A stretch of 38,245 bases of DNA from an uncultured Acidimicrobiales bacterium (GCA_937925845.1 CALAML010000047.1:1-38245), one strand, 5' to 3'; numbered from the stretch's first letter, positions 7,923-17,654 are shown. Notes: a model not told the origin generated them from the letters alone. Program-made: numbers and translations.

Positions 7923-10412
7923 GTGGCACACGAGGTACCAGTCGCACCGAACGGAGCGACGTCGTTGGACGAGCCGGCGCAGGACAACTCCGCCGGGTTG
8001 ATCCCTGCGGACAGTCTTGCGGACTTTTTCGGCTTCGCCGGAGACTTTGGCCGACTGGTCCCCACCGCGGCCGACCTACACCTCCTGGTCGACCCATCGT
8101 TTCGGGTTGCGACCGTGTTGTCCCAGCCCGAAAGCTGCGATGCCCAGGGTCGCTCACTGCTTTACCTGGTCGATGTCTCGGTTCGCCAGCAGCTTCGCGA
8201 GGCGGTCGAGAGGTGCGTAAACGCCAAGACGAGCGAACGGCTCTCGATCCGGCTGATCGGTGACCAATCCACCGAGTTGACCGCTGTGCTCACGCCCTTC
8301 GAGCACGTCGATGGTACCTACTTGGCGCTCACCGCCATCGAGAACCAAATGGCGTCGGCCGCGATCAGCCAGGCGGAATCGCAGCTGGCGATGCTGCGGC
8401 GGATTCTCGACTTGATGGACGTCGCTGTCTTTTGGAAAGACCTCGATTCCCGCTTTCTTGGCGCAAATCAGAAGCTGATCACCATGCTAGGAGCCTCGAA
8501 CCTGTCGGAGGTGTTGGGGAAAGACGACTTTGCCTTCTTCCCCGAGGAGGACGCTCAGGCTTATCAGCAGGCCGACCGGGAAGTGATGGAGACGGGTAAT
8601 GCCATCATTGACCACGTCGAAACACTGACGGCGGCGGATGGAACGGTAGAGACGCTCGTCACCACCAAGATGCCGGTTCGCGACGGGCTTGGCGAAGTGG
8701 TCGGCATGATCGGCTACTTCCAAGTGGTCACCGACGCGCTCAACACCGAACAGGAACTGCGAAGCCTCGAGAGCCGCTACACGCTTGCGCTCGACGTTGG
8801 GCGCGACGGCGTCTGGGAATTCAACTACCTGACCCGTGAGCTGGAAGTCACCCCCCGATTCGCCGAGCTGGTCGGCCTTGACCGTTCCTACGGGCAGAAA
8901 CTGAAGTTCCAGGACCTGGCCAGCCTGGTGAACGACGACGCCATGCATCTGCTCAGCGACACCGCCGAAGGGGTGCGGGCCGACCCCGATCGTCACATGG
9001 CGCTGGTGCAGTCGGTGGTCATGCAGGATGGTTCCACCCGATGGCTCGAAGTCGTGGGCTATCCGTTTGTGGAGCAGGGAACCGTTACCCGACTGATTGG
9101 TTCGGTGGCGGATATCAGCGACAAAGTCGAGCGCGAGCGGGACCTGCTGTACCGGGCCACCCACGACTACTTGACCGGCCTGGCCAACCGCCGCGCTCTG
9201 CTTGACCGGATCGACACGTTGCTTGCGGCCGGCACCGCGATCTGCCTGCTCTACCTGGATCTGGACCAGTTCAAAGTGGTCAACGATTCGCTCGGACACC
9301 AGGTTGGCGACGAACTCCTTGAAGCGGTTTCGGACCGGCTGTCAGGTCTGGTTGACGAAGACCATCTTCTCGCCCGACTCGGCGGTGACGAGTTCGCCAT
9401 CGTTGGCACCAAGGGAAGTTGTGCGCTGGAACGGCTTGGCGAGGACATCCTTGAAGCACTCGAGGCACCGTTGGCTCTCGGAGAGTTTGAGATCTACACC
9501 ACGTGCTCGGTAGGTGTCGTGCATGCCGACCGCGACTACGACAGCGCCCTCGACATTCTGCGCGATGGCGACATCGCTCTTTACCGGGCCAAGGCCGACG
9601 GAAAGAGCTGCGTTCGAGTCTTCGAGGAATCGATGCGCGATGAAGCAGAGGGCCAGCACGAGCTGCAGAACCGAATTCGCCATGCCGTGGTTAAAGACGA
9701 GTTCGTGCTCCACTACCAGCCCGTGGTGGAACTCCACACCGGAGCGATCAGCGGGATCGAGGCGCTGTTGAGATGGGACTCCAGCGACGGCCTCCTCCTG
9801 CCCAACACCTTCCTGCCGTACCTCGAACAGTGCGGTCTAATCGTGGACGTCGGCGAGTGGGTGCTTCGCGAAGCCGTAGCCCAGCTGGCGCAGTGGAACC
9901 GCGACATCCCAACGGCGGACCCACTGGTGATGTCGGTCAACCTTTCCCGCGTCCAGTTTCGGTCGCCCGATTTGGTGGAGATCATCCTCGGCTGCCTTGA
10001 GGAACACGAGGTCGACGCTGGTCAGCTGATCGTAGAGATCACCGAAACCGCCATCTCGGACAACTTCGAATCCATGGTCGAAACGCTTGAGACGCTCCGC
10101 AAACACGGGGTTCGGGTCGCCATTGACGACTTCGGTGTCGGGCAATCATCGTTGAGCTCGCTGTTCCAGCTTCCGGCTGACATCTTAAAGATCGACCGCG
10201 CCTTCCTAGCCAGGGTCGAAGATGAAGCGGCCGAATCGGTTCTGATCGCAGTACTTGAGATGGCCCGCGCCGTGGGCCTCAGGACCACCGCCGAAGGAGT
10301 CGAGACCGAAGTTCAGCGCGCCTTCCTGCGGGGCGCCGGCTGCGACTTTATGCAGGGACACCTGGTGGGGAAGTCGATGGCCCCAGACGAGCTGGCCAAG
10401 CTCCTGCAGTAG
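7923..10412 (+). CDS. PAS-PAS-GGDEF-EAL c-di-GMP signalling protein
   Basis: 829-residue soluble protein with no membrane segment. The first 130 residues look like a degenerate PAS-like sensor. Two PAS domains follow, about 155-275 (FWKDLDSRFLGANQKLITMLG) and 285-405 (GVWEFNYLTRELEVTPRFAELVG). Then comes a GGDEF domain with intact GGDEF at 487-491 and no RxxD inhibitory site just before it. The EAL domain has Glu613 in EAL, Asn in SVNLSR, Glu in EITETA, the DDFG pair, Lys in LKIDRAF and Glu in TAEGVE, so the usual phosphodiesterase residues are present. It could therefore make or break c-di-GMP; the net direction is unknown. Start is a GTG with only a weak AAGG before it. A second cyclase lies at 14052-15731. 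Confidence 0.93.
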   Translation: MAHEVPVAPNGATSLDEPAQDNSAGLIPADSLADFFGFAGDFGRLVPTAADLHLLVDPSFRVATVLSQPESCDAQGRSLLYLVDVSVRQQLREAVERCVNAKTSERLSIRLIGDQSTELTAVLTPFEHVDGTYLALTAIENQMASAAISQAESQLAMLRRILDLMDVAVFWKDLDSRFLGANQKLITMLGASNLSEVLGKDDFAFFPEEDAQAYQQADREVMETGNAIIDHVETLTAADGTVETLVTTKMPVRDGLGEVVGMIGYFQVVTDALNTEQELRSLESRYTLALDVGRDGVWEFNYLTRELEVTPRFAELVGLDRSYGQKLKFQDLASLVNDDAMHLLSDTAEGVRADPDRHMALVQSVVMQDGSTRWLEVVGYPFVEQGTVTRLIGSVADISDKVERERDLLYRATHDYLTGLANRRALLDRIDTLLAAGTAICLLYLDLDQFKVVNDSLGHQVGDELLEAVSDRLSGLVDEDHLLARLGGDEFAIVGTKGSCALERLGEDILEALEAPLALGEFEIYTTCSVGVVHADRDYDSALDILRDGDIALYRAKADGKSCVRVFEESMRDEAEGQHELQNRIRHAVVKDEFVLHYQPVVELHTGAISGIEALLRWDSSDGLLLPNTFLPYLEQCGLIVDVGEWVLREAVAQLAQWNRDIPTADPLVMSVNLSRVQFRSPDLVEIILGCLEEHEVDAGQLIVEITETAISDNFESMVETLETLRKHGVRVAIDDFGVGQSSLSSLFQLPADILKIDRAFLARVEDEAAESVLIAVLEMARAVGLRTTAEGVETEVQRAFLRGAGCDFMQGHLVGKSMAPDELAKLLQ

Positions 10413-10456
10413 ACGCCACCCAGCCCGGACCAGCCGTTCGCCACTAGCCTTGGCCG

Positions 10457-12364
10457 ATGGCACCCGAAGCAACTGTTTCCCATCCACTTGATCCCGCCAC
10501 CAGCGAGGAACTCCTCGCGGCGGTGGATCAACTCAGGAATACCGGGCACCTCAGCGAGCGGGCCTTCTTCTCCTTTGGCCACCGCGTGGAGCCCACCCGT
10601 TCTGAACTCGGAACCCACACCACCGGCGTCGCCGTCGACCGCACGATACGGCTTGTCGGTCACGACGGGGCGCAGGGTAAGAGCTTCGAAGCTCTGGTCT
10701 CGCTGGCACCATCAGCGGCCGAACCGGTCGCTCTGGAATGGATCGACCAAGGCCAGGCCCCGATCGGCATGGTTGATGTGATCGCCATCTACGGTGCTCT
10801 TTATGAAGACGCGGCCTGGCTTGCCGCGCTGGCTCGACGAGGTATCGACGACCCGGCGAAAGTCCACATCGAACCGTGGCTCGCAGGCATCAACCCGCCG
10901 GAGATGCCGACCGGGCGGGTCTTCCGGGCGCTCGGTTTCCTCCATGAAGATGCCAGCACCAACCACTACAGTCGGCCCATCGGCGGTCTGGTCGCTTTTG
11001 TCAATGCGGATACGGGCGAAGTGCAGGTCAACGATCTCGAAGTGATCCCCATCCCCGATGACCCGGCTGAGTACGCCGCTGATCAGATGGGGGAGATGCG
11101 CAGCGATCTGCGGCCGCTCGAGATCACACAGCCGGAGGGGCCAAGCTTTAGCGTCGATGGGCACCGCATCGAATGGCAGAAGTGGGGCATGCGAATCTCC
11201 GTCGACCCGATCGAAGGGCTCGTGCTTCACGAAGTTTCTTATCGCGACGGGGACCGAGACCGGCCGATCCTGCACCGGGCCGCGCTCTCCGACATGGTGG
11301 TCCCCTACGGTGACCCGTCGGTGCTGCACTACTGGAAGCACGCCTTCGACGCGGGCGAGACCAGCCTCGGGCAACTCGGCAACTCCCTGAAGCTCGGTTG
11401 CGATTGTCTCGGGGAGATCCATTACTTCGACGCCACGTTCCTCGGCGCCGACGGAGTTCCCGGCGTGACCGAAAACGCCGTCTGTCTTCACGAAGAGGAT
11501 TTCGGCATCCTGTGGAAGCACACCAACAGCTTCCAGCCGGAGTCGGCGCCCGAGGTGCGGCGCTCCCGCCGGTTGGTGGTGAGCATGATCCACACCATCG
11601 GCAACTATGAATACGGCTTCTACTGGTACTTCTACCTCGACGGCACCATCCAACTCGAAACCAAACTCACCGGCATCATCGGAGTGTCACCTTTCGACGG
11701 AACCGAGACCGATACCTCGCCACTGGTAGCGCCTCAGATCACGTCGCCGATTCACCAGCACCTCTTTTGTTTCCGCCTCGACTTCACCCTCGATGGTCCC
11801 AACAATTCGGTTGTCGAGAGCAACGTGACGGCCGCAGAAGATGGCCTCCATCCGTACGGTGCCGGGTTCCGGGCCGTCGCCACGCCGCTGCTCACCGAAA
11901 GCCAGGCCCGACGCGACATTGAACCGGCGGCGTCGAGAACCTGGAGCATCACCAACCCCAACTCGCTCAACCAGCTCGGTAAACCGGTGGCCTACAAGTT
12001 GTTGCCGCAGGCCTCGCCACACTTTATGGTCCCGCCCGACACGCCCGCAGGCCGGCGCGGCGGCTTCGCCCGGCACAACCTGTGGGTGACCCGCAACGAT
12101 GAGAGCGAACACTCGGCCGGTGCCGGAGCCTTTACCAACCTGCATCCGGGCGAGGTTGGCCTGCCGGCCTACAGCGCAGCCGACCGCTCGATCGACAACA
12201 CCGACATCGTTGTCTGGCACACGTTCGGAGTCACCCACGTGCCTCGCCCCGAAGACTGGCCGGTGATGCCGGTCGAGTACGCCGGTTTCACCCTGATTGC
12301 CAACGGGTTCTTCGATGCCAACCCGTCGCTCGACGTGCCCCCATCAGCGAGCGCCTGTCACTAG
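10457..12364 (+). CDS. Copper amine oxidase (topaquinone-dependent)
   Basis: 635-residue enzyme that would oxidise primary amines to aldehydes with release of ammonia and hydrogen peroxide. Tyr384 in IGNYEYGF is the precursor of the topaquinone cofactor. Copper ligands fit His433 and His435 (HQH) and His594 (THVPRPEDWPVMP). Asp298 in HAFDAGE is in the region of the catalytic base. The spacing closely follows the Arthrobacter phenylethylamine oxidase (Tyr382, His431, His433, His592). No signal peptide is seen, as in other actinobacterial cytosolic forms. The gene starts 44 nt after the GGDEF-EAL gene on the same strand and 60 nt before a SRPBCC gene. The amine substrate is unknown; phenylethylamine, tyramine or histamine types are possible. 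Confidence 0.95.
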   Translation: MAPEATVSHPLDPATSEELLAAVDQLRNTGHLSERAFFSFGHRVEPTRSELGTHTTGVAVDRTIRLVGHDGAQGKSFEALVSLAPSAAEPVALEWIDQGQAPIGMVDVIAIYGALYEDAAWLAALARRGIDDPAKVHIEPWLAGINPPEMPTGRVFRALGFLHEDASTNHYSRPIGGLVAFVNADTGEVQVNDLEVIPIPDDPAEYAADQMGEMRSDLRPLEITQPEGPSFSVDGHRIEWQKWGMRISVDPIEGLVLHEVSYRDGDRDRPILHRAALSDMVVPYGDPSVLHYWKHAFDAGETSLGQLGNSLKLGCDCLGEIHYFDATFLGADGVPGVTENAVCLHEEDFGILWKHTNSFQPESAPEVRRSRRLVVSMIHTIGNYEYGFYWYFYLDGTIQLETKLTGIIGVSPFDGTETDTSPLVAPQITSPIHQHLFCFRLDFTLDGPNNSVVESNVTAAEDGLHPYGAGFRAVATPLLTESQARRDIEPAASRTWSITNPNSLNQLGKPVAYKLLPQASPHFMVPPDTPAGRRGGFARHNLWVTRNDESEHSAGAGAFTNLHPGEVGLPAYSAADRSIDNTDIVVWHTFGVTHVPRPEDWPVMPVEYAGFTLIANGFFDANPSLDVPPSASACH

Positions 12365-12424
12365 TGTCCTGTCAGCGTCGGGATTGCTGTTGTGCGAACG
12401 CGGACAAGGCACAAGAATCAACCC

Positions 12425-12928
12425 ATGCCAAAGCTTGAGCTTGCGCCGCCGGAGTTCCTTGATACTGCGCCATTCCGGGTTGTCACCGAGGTGACCGTGG
12501 CCGCCCCCATCAGCCGATGTTGGGAGCTGCTCGCCGACCAAGCCTCCTGGGTGCAGTGGTTCGATGCCATGGCGTGGGTGGAAGCAACTCCCTGGATCTG
12601 GACCGAGCCGGGCCAGAAACGCCGAGTTTCGGTGAACGGTCTCACGGTGCACGAACAGGCCATCTCGGTGGAACCTGAGAAAGAGTACGCGTTTTCGATC
12701 GTGAAGTGGCCGCTGCTGAACGCGGTCCGCGCCGCCGAAGGGGTGCGACTGGCTGATGCCTCCGCTGATGGCGAGACGGCCACCCGACTGACCTACATCG
12801 GAGCGTTCGAGTCCACCTGGCTCGGTGGCAAACTCGAAGGAGTTCTTGGCAAACAGTTGGACGGGGCCTGGAAACCGGCGCTGGAACAACTCGGTCGGAT
12901 GGCCAACACCGCGGCGGTGACCCCATGA
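12425..12928 (+). CDS. SRPBCC (START-like) family protein
   Basis: 167-residue protein with the polyketide-cyclase/START-like opening FRVVTEVTVAAPISRCWELLADQASWVQWFD cut here to its key pattern: beta strand, then xVAAPxxxxWxLLxDxxxWxxWF at about residues 14-45. The ending LEGVLGKQLDGAWKPALEQLGRMA is the long C-terminal helix that closes the hydrophobic pocket. These proteins bind or cyclise hydrophobic ligands; no catalytic role can be read. ATG 12425 gives the usual short N-terminus. The stop overlaps the start of the next gene by 4 nt (ATGA), so translation of the two is coupled. Confidence 0.8.
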   Translation: MPKLELAPPEFLDTAPFRVVTEVTVAAPISRCWELLADQASWVQWFDAMAWVEATPWIWTEPGQKRRVSVNGLTVHEQAISVEPEKEYAFSIVKWPLLNAVRAAEGVRLADASADGETATRLTYIGAFESTWLGGKLEGVLGKQLDGAWKPALEQLGRMANTAAVTP

Positions 12929-13860
12929 CCGAACGATCGCGAGCAGCCCGGCTCACGAACCGACTTCTTCCCGCCGCATCAAAGCGGGCGTTCCCCCAGG
13001 AGTGGCTCGACGCCGGTGACCACCGGGTGAAGCTGCTCGCCATCGCCAAAAAGCGGCGCGCCCTCGACGGGCCCCGACCCGACCCTGTCCTTGGCCGCAA
13101 GTGGAAACGAGCCACCACGGAGCTGCGGGGGAATGCGCTGCATCTGCTCACCCCCAAAACCGGCAGTTCCGGGCGAGTGCTGTTCTACTGCCACGGCGGT
13201 GCCTTTGTCATCGGCCCGAGCTCGATCGAGTGGCTCTTCGCGGCCAAGTTCGCCAACGCGATCGGTTGTGACCTGGCCCTCTTCGACTACCCGCGGGTGC
13301 CCGAGGTCGACTCAGCCACGATTCTCGAGTCGACGATGAGCGCCTACGACGCCGTGGTCGAGCGCTATGACGTCGACCAGTTGGTGATGGCTGGCGGGTC
13401 CGCCGGAGGCGGACTGGCCGCCTCCACTCTGATTCAGCTCAACCGCCTCGGCCGAGACCGACCTCCGGTCGCAGCGCTGTTCTCCCCCTGGCTGGACATG
13501 AGCGTGTCTCATCCCGACGCAGAGTCCTTCACCGACACCGATCTTTTGCTGCCGATCGAACAACTCCGTCGCGACGGCGAGCTCTATGCCGGATCAACCG
13601 AACTGACCGATCCGCTGGTGTCACCCCGGTTTGCGTCGGCTGATGATCTTGGCGCCCTGCCGCCAGTCGTCGCCACCGCAGGAGATCAGGAAATCCTGTT
13701 ACCGGAAGCCAAGGAGTTCGTCGACGGCATCGTTGCCGTTGGCGGAACCGCCCACCTGGTTGTCGAAGCTCACGGCCAGCACGTCGGTGTCCTCGGACCA
13801 CATCCTGAAGGGGCCCAGACCCTTGCCGAAACCGTCGACCTGGTCCGGCAATACCTGTAG
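12925..13860 (+). CDS. Alpha/beta hydrolase, hormone-sensitive-lipase (HSL) type esterase
   Basis: 311-residue esterase or lipase. The HSL-family oxyanion-hole motif HGGAFVIG is at 90-97. The nucleophile is Ser159 in AGGSAGGGLA. The acid is probably Asp254 in TAGDQEILLP, and the catalytic His is His283 or His286 in EAHGQHVGVL. The cap is the N-terminal 80 residues, rich in Arg and Lys. No signal peptide. Coupled to the SRPBCC gene by a 4-nt overlap, which suggests both act on the same hydrophobic ester or lipid. Substrate unknown. Confidence 0.9.
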   Translation: MTERSRAARLTNRLLPAASKRAFPQEWLDAGDHRVKLLAIAKKRRALDGPRPDPVLGRKWKRATTELRGNALHLLTPKTGSSGRVLFYCHGGAFVIGPSSIEWLFAAKFANAIGCDLALFDYPRVPEVDSATILESTMSAYDAVVERYDVDQLVMAGGSAGGGLAASTLIQLNRLGRDRPPVAALFSPWLDMSVSHPDAESFTDTDLLLPIEQLRRDGELYAGSTELTDPLVSPRFASADDLGALPPVVATAGDQEILLPEAKEFVDGIVAVGGTAHLVVEAHGQHVGVLGPHPEGAQTLAETVDLVRQYL

Positions 13861-13920
13861 TCGCCCGCAACCAAGCCTGTAGCCGCTAGCCAGCGGTGAC
13901 CGAATCTACGGACGCCTGCA

Positions 13921-13947
13921 CTTTCCCACCGCTGAAACGCGGGAAAG
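13921..13947. terminator. Hairpin in the intergenic region after the esterase gene
   Basis: CTTTCCC (13921-13927) pairs with GGGAAAG (13941-13947) around a 13-nt loop, and CACT/AGTG just outside can extend the stem across a bulge. It sits in the 190-bp gap between the esterase gene and the Cache-GGDEF gene. It may end the upstream transcript or be a 5' leader structure of the cyclase mRNA. It does not match the c-di-GMP riboswitch pattern I looked for. Confidence 0.4.
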
Positions 13948-14051
13948 CGCCCAGTGTTGTCCAACCATGAGCGGCTTTCGAGTCGAGGGAAGGTCAACAG
14001 ATGTGGTGAACGGTGCTCAACCCCGGGGTCCAACCTGTCGTTGATATAGGC

Positions 14052-15731
14052 GTGAAGTCGAAATTCCGCGCAACGATTCTCTGCGGACTCCTGGTCGCGC
14101 AGCTGGTTACCGTGCTCGCGCTCGTACTTGTTTCCGGCCGCATCACCGGCGCGGCCGAGACCGAACACAAGGACGCGCTCCTCGAACAGGCCGCAGCCGA
14201 AACCGCTGATCGCGTCCGTTCTCACGTCGAGCCGGTCGAGTCGATCGTGGAGATCACCGCCGCCCTAGCCTCCGAGCCCGGGGTCGGCGCTGAAGAGTTC
14301 CAGCGCACGTTCTCTGCCGCGTTGGCCAGCACGCCACAGATGGCCGGAGTCTTTGTGGGTCGACCAGACGGCGGGTTCGTGGATGTTCGACGCGACGGCG
14401 ACGGGACCCGCATCAAGTCCATTGAGATCGACGATGCCGGTGAACGCACGGTCACCCTCCGCTTCTATGATGAGCGCGGAATCCTCCTGCGGTCGGAAGA
14501 AGACCCCACCGATACCTTCGACCCGCGAACTCGGCCGTGGTATCAGAAAGCTCAGGCCAAACGGGGACAAGTGGCATGGACCGACCCCTATGTGTTCTTC
14601 ACTTCTCGTGAGCCCGGCATCACCGCGGCGATGACCATCATGCAAAACGATCAAGTCGCCGGTGTCGTGGCTGCCGATATCGAGCTGGGCTCGCTCTCGA
14701 GCTTTTTGGGTAGTCGGACCATCAACAACGTTGGCGGCACCGTCATCGTGAACGAACTTGGCTTTGTGATCGCTCACCCCGATCCCACGTTGGTGCAGAC
14801 CGAGGACGCAAACGGGACCCGGACGGTCAGCATCAGCGAACTCGATGACCCCTTTGCCCGAGCCGCCGTTGGCTCGCTTGTAGGCGTGGGTGGGGCGGGC
14901 AACGGCACCCACCAGTTCGAAGTTGATGGCATCGGCAATGCCCGTGCCGCCTTCCGATCGGTACCGGTCGACCAGGGAGGTTGGACCGTCGGAGTGTTTG
15001 CGCCCGACGGTGAGCTGGTGCCCGGCCTGGCGTCGGCTCGGAGCCAGGAGCGGTGGCTGACGATCGTGGTCGGTATTCTCTCGGTGCTGCTGGCCGGCCT
15101 TATGGCCCTCAGCCTGACCCGCCCACTCGGTGAGCTTGAGACCAGAGCAAGTACCGACGCACTCACCGGCCTGCCCAACCGACGAACCTCCCTCGAAGCT
15201 GCAGACCGAGCCATGGACTCCGGCACGACCATCGGGGCCGCCATTCTTGATCTCGACTACTTCAAACTGATCAACGACACCTACGGCCATTTGGTCGGCG
15301 ATGAGGTTCTTGTCGGTGTGGCGAGGAGGATTCAAGCCGCGGTCCGCGACGGTGAAGCCCACGTTGGCCGGATCGGCGGCGAAGAGTTTCTGGTGCTGTT
15401 CAGCGAAACCAAGGAAGCCGACGCCATCACGGTATGTGAGCGGATCATCGAGCGCATCCGCTCGAAGTCGTTTGCGACGTCGGTGGGCCTGATCGACGTG
15501 ACCGCAAGTATCGGGCTAGCCGTTGTTGATTCCGGCGGCACGGTGAGCCAACTGATGGCCCGCGCCGATGCCAGCCTGCTTGAAGCGAAACAGTCGGGAC
15601 GGGATCAACTGGTTCTTCACCGAGAGGCGGGGGCCATGCCGGCTGATCCCGAGAGTGTGGCCGGACCACCGGGAGCACACGCCGAATCGGCCGAGCCGAG
15701 CGCAACCGAGCACATCGTCCGGGCCGAGTAG
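14052..15731 (+). CDS. Membrane diguanylate cyclase with extracytoplasmic Cache sensor
   Basis: 559-residue protein. A signal-anchor helix at about 5-27 (TILCGLLVAQLVTVLALVLV) is followed by an extracytoplasmic region of about 300 residues. That region has dCache features, including RPWYQKAQAKRGQVAWTDPY and the later strands AGVVAADIELGSL. A second helix lies at about 335-357, then a GGDEF domain with intact GGEEF at 442-446, LDLDYFKLINDTYGH for GTP and metal, and SIGLAVVD. No clear RxxD inhibitory site is present. It would sense a small ligand outside the cell and make c-di-GMP inside. GTG 14052 gives the normal short basic N-terminus (MKSKFR); GTG 14013 in the same frame would add 13 residues. 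The last 35 residues are a polar tail. Confidence 0.9.
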   Translation: MKSKFRATILCGLLVAQLVTVLALVLVSGRITGAAETEHKDALLEQAAAETADRVRSHVEPVESIVEITAALASEPGVGAEEFQRTFSAALASTPQMAGVFVGRPDGGFVDVRRDGDGTRIKSIEIDDAGERTVTLRFYDERGILLRSEEDPTDTFDPRTRPWYQKAQAKRGQVAWTDPYVFFTSREPGITAAMTIMQNDQVAGVVAADIELGSLSSFLGSRTINNVGGTVIVNELGFVIAHPDPTLVQTEDANGTRTVSISELDDPFARAAVGSLVGVGGAGNGTHQFEVDGIGNARAAFRSVPVDQGGWTVGVFAPDGELVPGLASARSQERWLTIVVGILSVLLAGLMALSLTRPLGELETRASTDALTGLPNRRTSLEAADRAMDSGTTIGAAILDLDYFKLINDTYGHLVGDEVLVGVARRIQAAVRDGEAHVGRIGGEEFLVLFSETKEADAITVCERIIERIRSKSFATSVGLIDVTASIGLAVVDSGGTVSQLMARADASLLEAKQSGRDQLVLHREAGAMPADPESVAGPPGAHAESAEPSATEHIVRAE

Positions 15732-15764
15732 TTTCGCTAGTGTTCCGGGACCCCGAGCAGACTC

Positions 15765-16880
15765 CTAGAGATCGCTGACGTCGACCACCCGAAGCGTTGG
15801 CGGAACATCGGTCGTGACCTGGTTGTAGCGCAGGCCCATCGTGCCGTGGCGATGGTGAGCGGTGTCGATCCAGTTTCCCTGGCCGGGATCATGGTCGGCC
15901 ACGATGATGCGCACCGATCCATCGGCTTCGTACCGGGCGGTGTGTTTGTTCACGGTTACCTGCAGGCGCCGGTAGTCGAGCGATTCTTCCCACAGGTTGT
16001 TCAGCTGGAAGTTCCAGTAGAAGGCTTCGATGGGCGGGACGTCGATCACCAGTGCCTGACCAGGCTCCAGCGTCCAGTAGCCGTGACGGAACTTCTGGTT
16101 CGGGTCGCCCCAACCGTTGGCGGTGTCGCCCTTGGGAAGGAACTCCAAGGTGTTGGGTCGGTCGGCAAAGAGGTCCTCGACCCAGCCGATGAACATTCGG
16201 GCCACCCCGTGGACGTACAGCCCAGACATGGCCAAGCCCCGGGTGAGCTCGGTGGCGCTGAGCGCCCCGGGCCCTTCGACTGGCGGATTCAGACACTCGA
16301 TGTGCAGGTTGGACACCACTTCCGAAGTGCGGTCCAGGTAGAAGTTCCGAATGATGATGGTGGTGGTCTCGGGCGACATCCTTAGCCACCGCTGGTCGGG
16401 CTGCAGCTCCGCTGGCTCGTCGACGCTGACAATCAGGTCGATGAACTCGTCGCCATCGGTGGCGTTCGACTCGATCACGTCTTGGCAACCGGGCGTGGCC
16501 GCGCCGGCCCCGTAGCCACCCGAGTAGGCGCCGATGCTGAGATATCCGACCGTTCCTCGGGTGCCAGCGATCCGGTAGCGGTAGGCCGGATCGATGGGCA
16601 CGTTCTGGTAGTAGGAGTCGGGGTTGTCACACCCGATCTTCAGGTTGTGGGGGATCGGGAGGATGTCGGCGAATACCCGGTCGCCGTTTTCGATGAAGGC
16701 ATGGAGGCCGCCCCGGGTCAGCCGGGACAGATAGCGAAAACCTTCGATGCGATCGAGGTCGTCGGTGCTGTGATCAAGGATCAACTGGCCCGCCGACTTC
16801 AGCGAGTCGCAAAAGTCCTCCCAAGCCTTACCCGAAACCGCATCGTTGAGGTAGGGATCTGCTTCGTTGTCTGCCGTCAT
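15765..16880 (-). CDS. DUF1214 domain-containing protein
   Basis: 371-residue soluble protein. The C-terminal third has the DUF1214 pattern: NGWGDPNQKFRHGYW, LEPGQALVIDVPP, FYWNFQLNNLWEESLDY and the ending around RHGTMGLRYNQV. The family has no proven activity and often lies beside catabolic or CoA-metabolism genes in actinobacteria. Here it follows the acetoacetate-decarboxylase-like gene with a 12-nt gap, so the two are surely one transcript. No signal peptide is present, unlike the DUF1254/DUF1214 double-domain proteins. Function unknown; a carbohydrate-like beta-sandwich fold is likely from the composition. Confidence 0.85.
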   Translation of the reverse strand: MTADNEADPYLNDAVSGKAWEDFCDSLKSAGQLILDHSTDDLDRIEGFRYLSRLTRGGLHAFIENGDRVFADILPIPHNLKIGCDNPDSYYQNVPIDPAYRYRIAGTRGTVGYLSIGAYSGGYGAGAATPGCQDVIESNATDGDEFIDLIVSVDEPAELQPDQRWLRMSPETTTIIIRNFYLDRTSEVVSNLHIECLNPPVEGPGALSATELTRGLAMSGLYVHGVARMFIGWVEDLFADRPNTLEFLPKGDTANGWGDPNQKFRHGYWTLEPGQALVIDVPPIEAFYWNFQLNNLWEESLDYRRLQVTVNKHTARYEADGSVRIIVADHDPGQGNWIDTAHHRHGTMGLRYNQVTTDVPPTLRVVDVSDL

Positions 16881-16892
16881 CGGTGGACCGGC

Positions 16893-17654
16893 TCAGCGGC
16901 GGGGTCCACCGCGGTCGCCGGGCCAGCGGCTGCCACCGATGACGTCGGCGTGGGGCCAGAACGCATCAGGGTCGAGTGGGCCGGCCTTGGTGATGTTGCG
17001 AGCCTTGGCCTGATGGGTAACCAGCTTGGCGGAAACGTCGCCGGCAACTGGCAGGTAGCGGGCGATCGGATCCCAGGGGCTGTCGAGCAGCTTCAGTTCG
17101 CCGTCGAGATTCTCGACATGTTTTTGTTCGAACGTGGTAGCGACGTCGACCACCACTGGAGCGAAGTCGTATTCCTTTTCCACCCCACCCACAGCCCGGC
17201 TGTACTTGGTCCACCATTCGTGTTCGGTGAAGTCGCCATCTACCGGTTCCCCCGGGCCGGTCACATCGCCGGCGTACTCAATGAAGGTGTAACCCTGATG
17301 GATCGTTCGGGCGCCGATGTGGTCGCCGAGGCGGAAGTACTCGATGTCGCACAGAAACTTGGGCTGACCGTTCAGCTCGCCACTGATAAAGACGGCCGCT
17401 TCCTGGTCGATCCCCATGCCCAGGTTGTACTTGCCTTCCACACCGTTGAACTCGGCCGGCACCTTCACACTCACGCCGTATTCCGGTTCGCCCTGAATCG
17501 GCACGCAGTAGATACCGATCTGCACCGTCGGGTCGAGTGGGGTCAGGCCGGGCGGCAGAAGAGGGGCGATGTTGGCCTCTTCGGTGCGGTAGTTGATGAC
17601 CAGCTTGGGCCAGCCGGCCACCTCGCCGGGTCGGCTCATCGGATTCTCGGTCAT
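16893..17654 (-). CDS. Acetoacetate decarboxylase-like family protein
   Basis: 253-residue protein of the acetoacetate decarboxylase (ADC) superfamily. Typical traits are LLPPGLTPLDPTVQIGIYCVP near the start, the MGIDQEAAVF strand, and NGQPKFLCDIEYF, where the Lys falls in the position of the Schiff-base Lys of ADC (usually in G-x-P-K-K). Only one Lys is present at this site, whereas true ADC uses a pair to lower the pKa, so activity may be aldolase- or hydratase-like instead. A good ribosome site (AAGGAG, 8 nt from ATG) starts it. It lies downstream of the TetR gene and upstream of the DUF1214 gene on the same strand. Confidence 0.85.
   Translation of the reverse strand: MTENPMSRPGEVAGWPKLVINYRTEEANIAPLLPPGLTPLDPTVQIGIYCVPIQGEPEYGVSVKVPAEFNGVEGKYNLGMGIDQEAAVFISGELNGQPKFLCDIEYFRLGDHIGARTIHQGYTFIEYAGDVTGPGEPVDGDFTEHEWWTKYSRAVGGVEKEYDFAPVVVDVATTFEQKHVENLDGELKLLDSPWDPIARYLPVAGDVSAKLVTHQAKARNITKAGPLDPDAFWPHADVIGGSRWPGDRGGPRR

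Noticed and set aside
14265-15362. A 365-codon minus-strand frame opposite the Cache-GGDEF gene
   Set aside because: Overlaps the GGDEF and Cache coding sequence completely and lacks a ribosome site and motifs.
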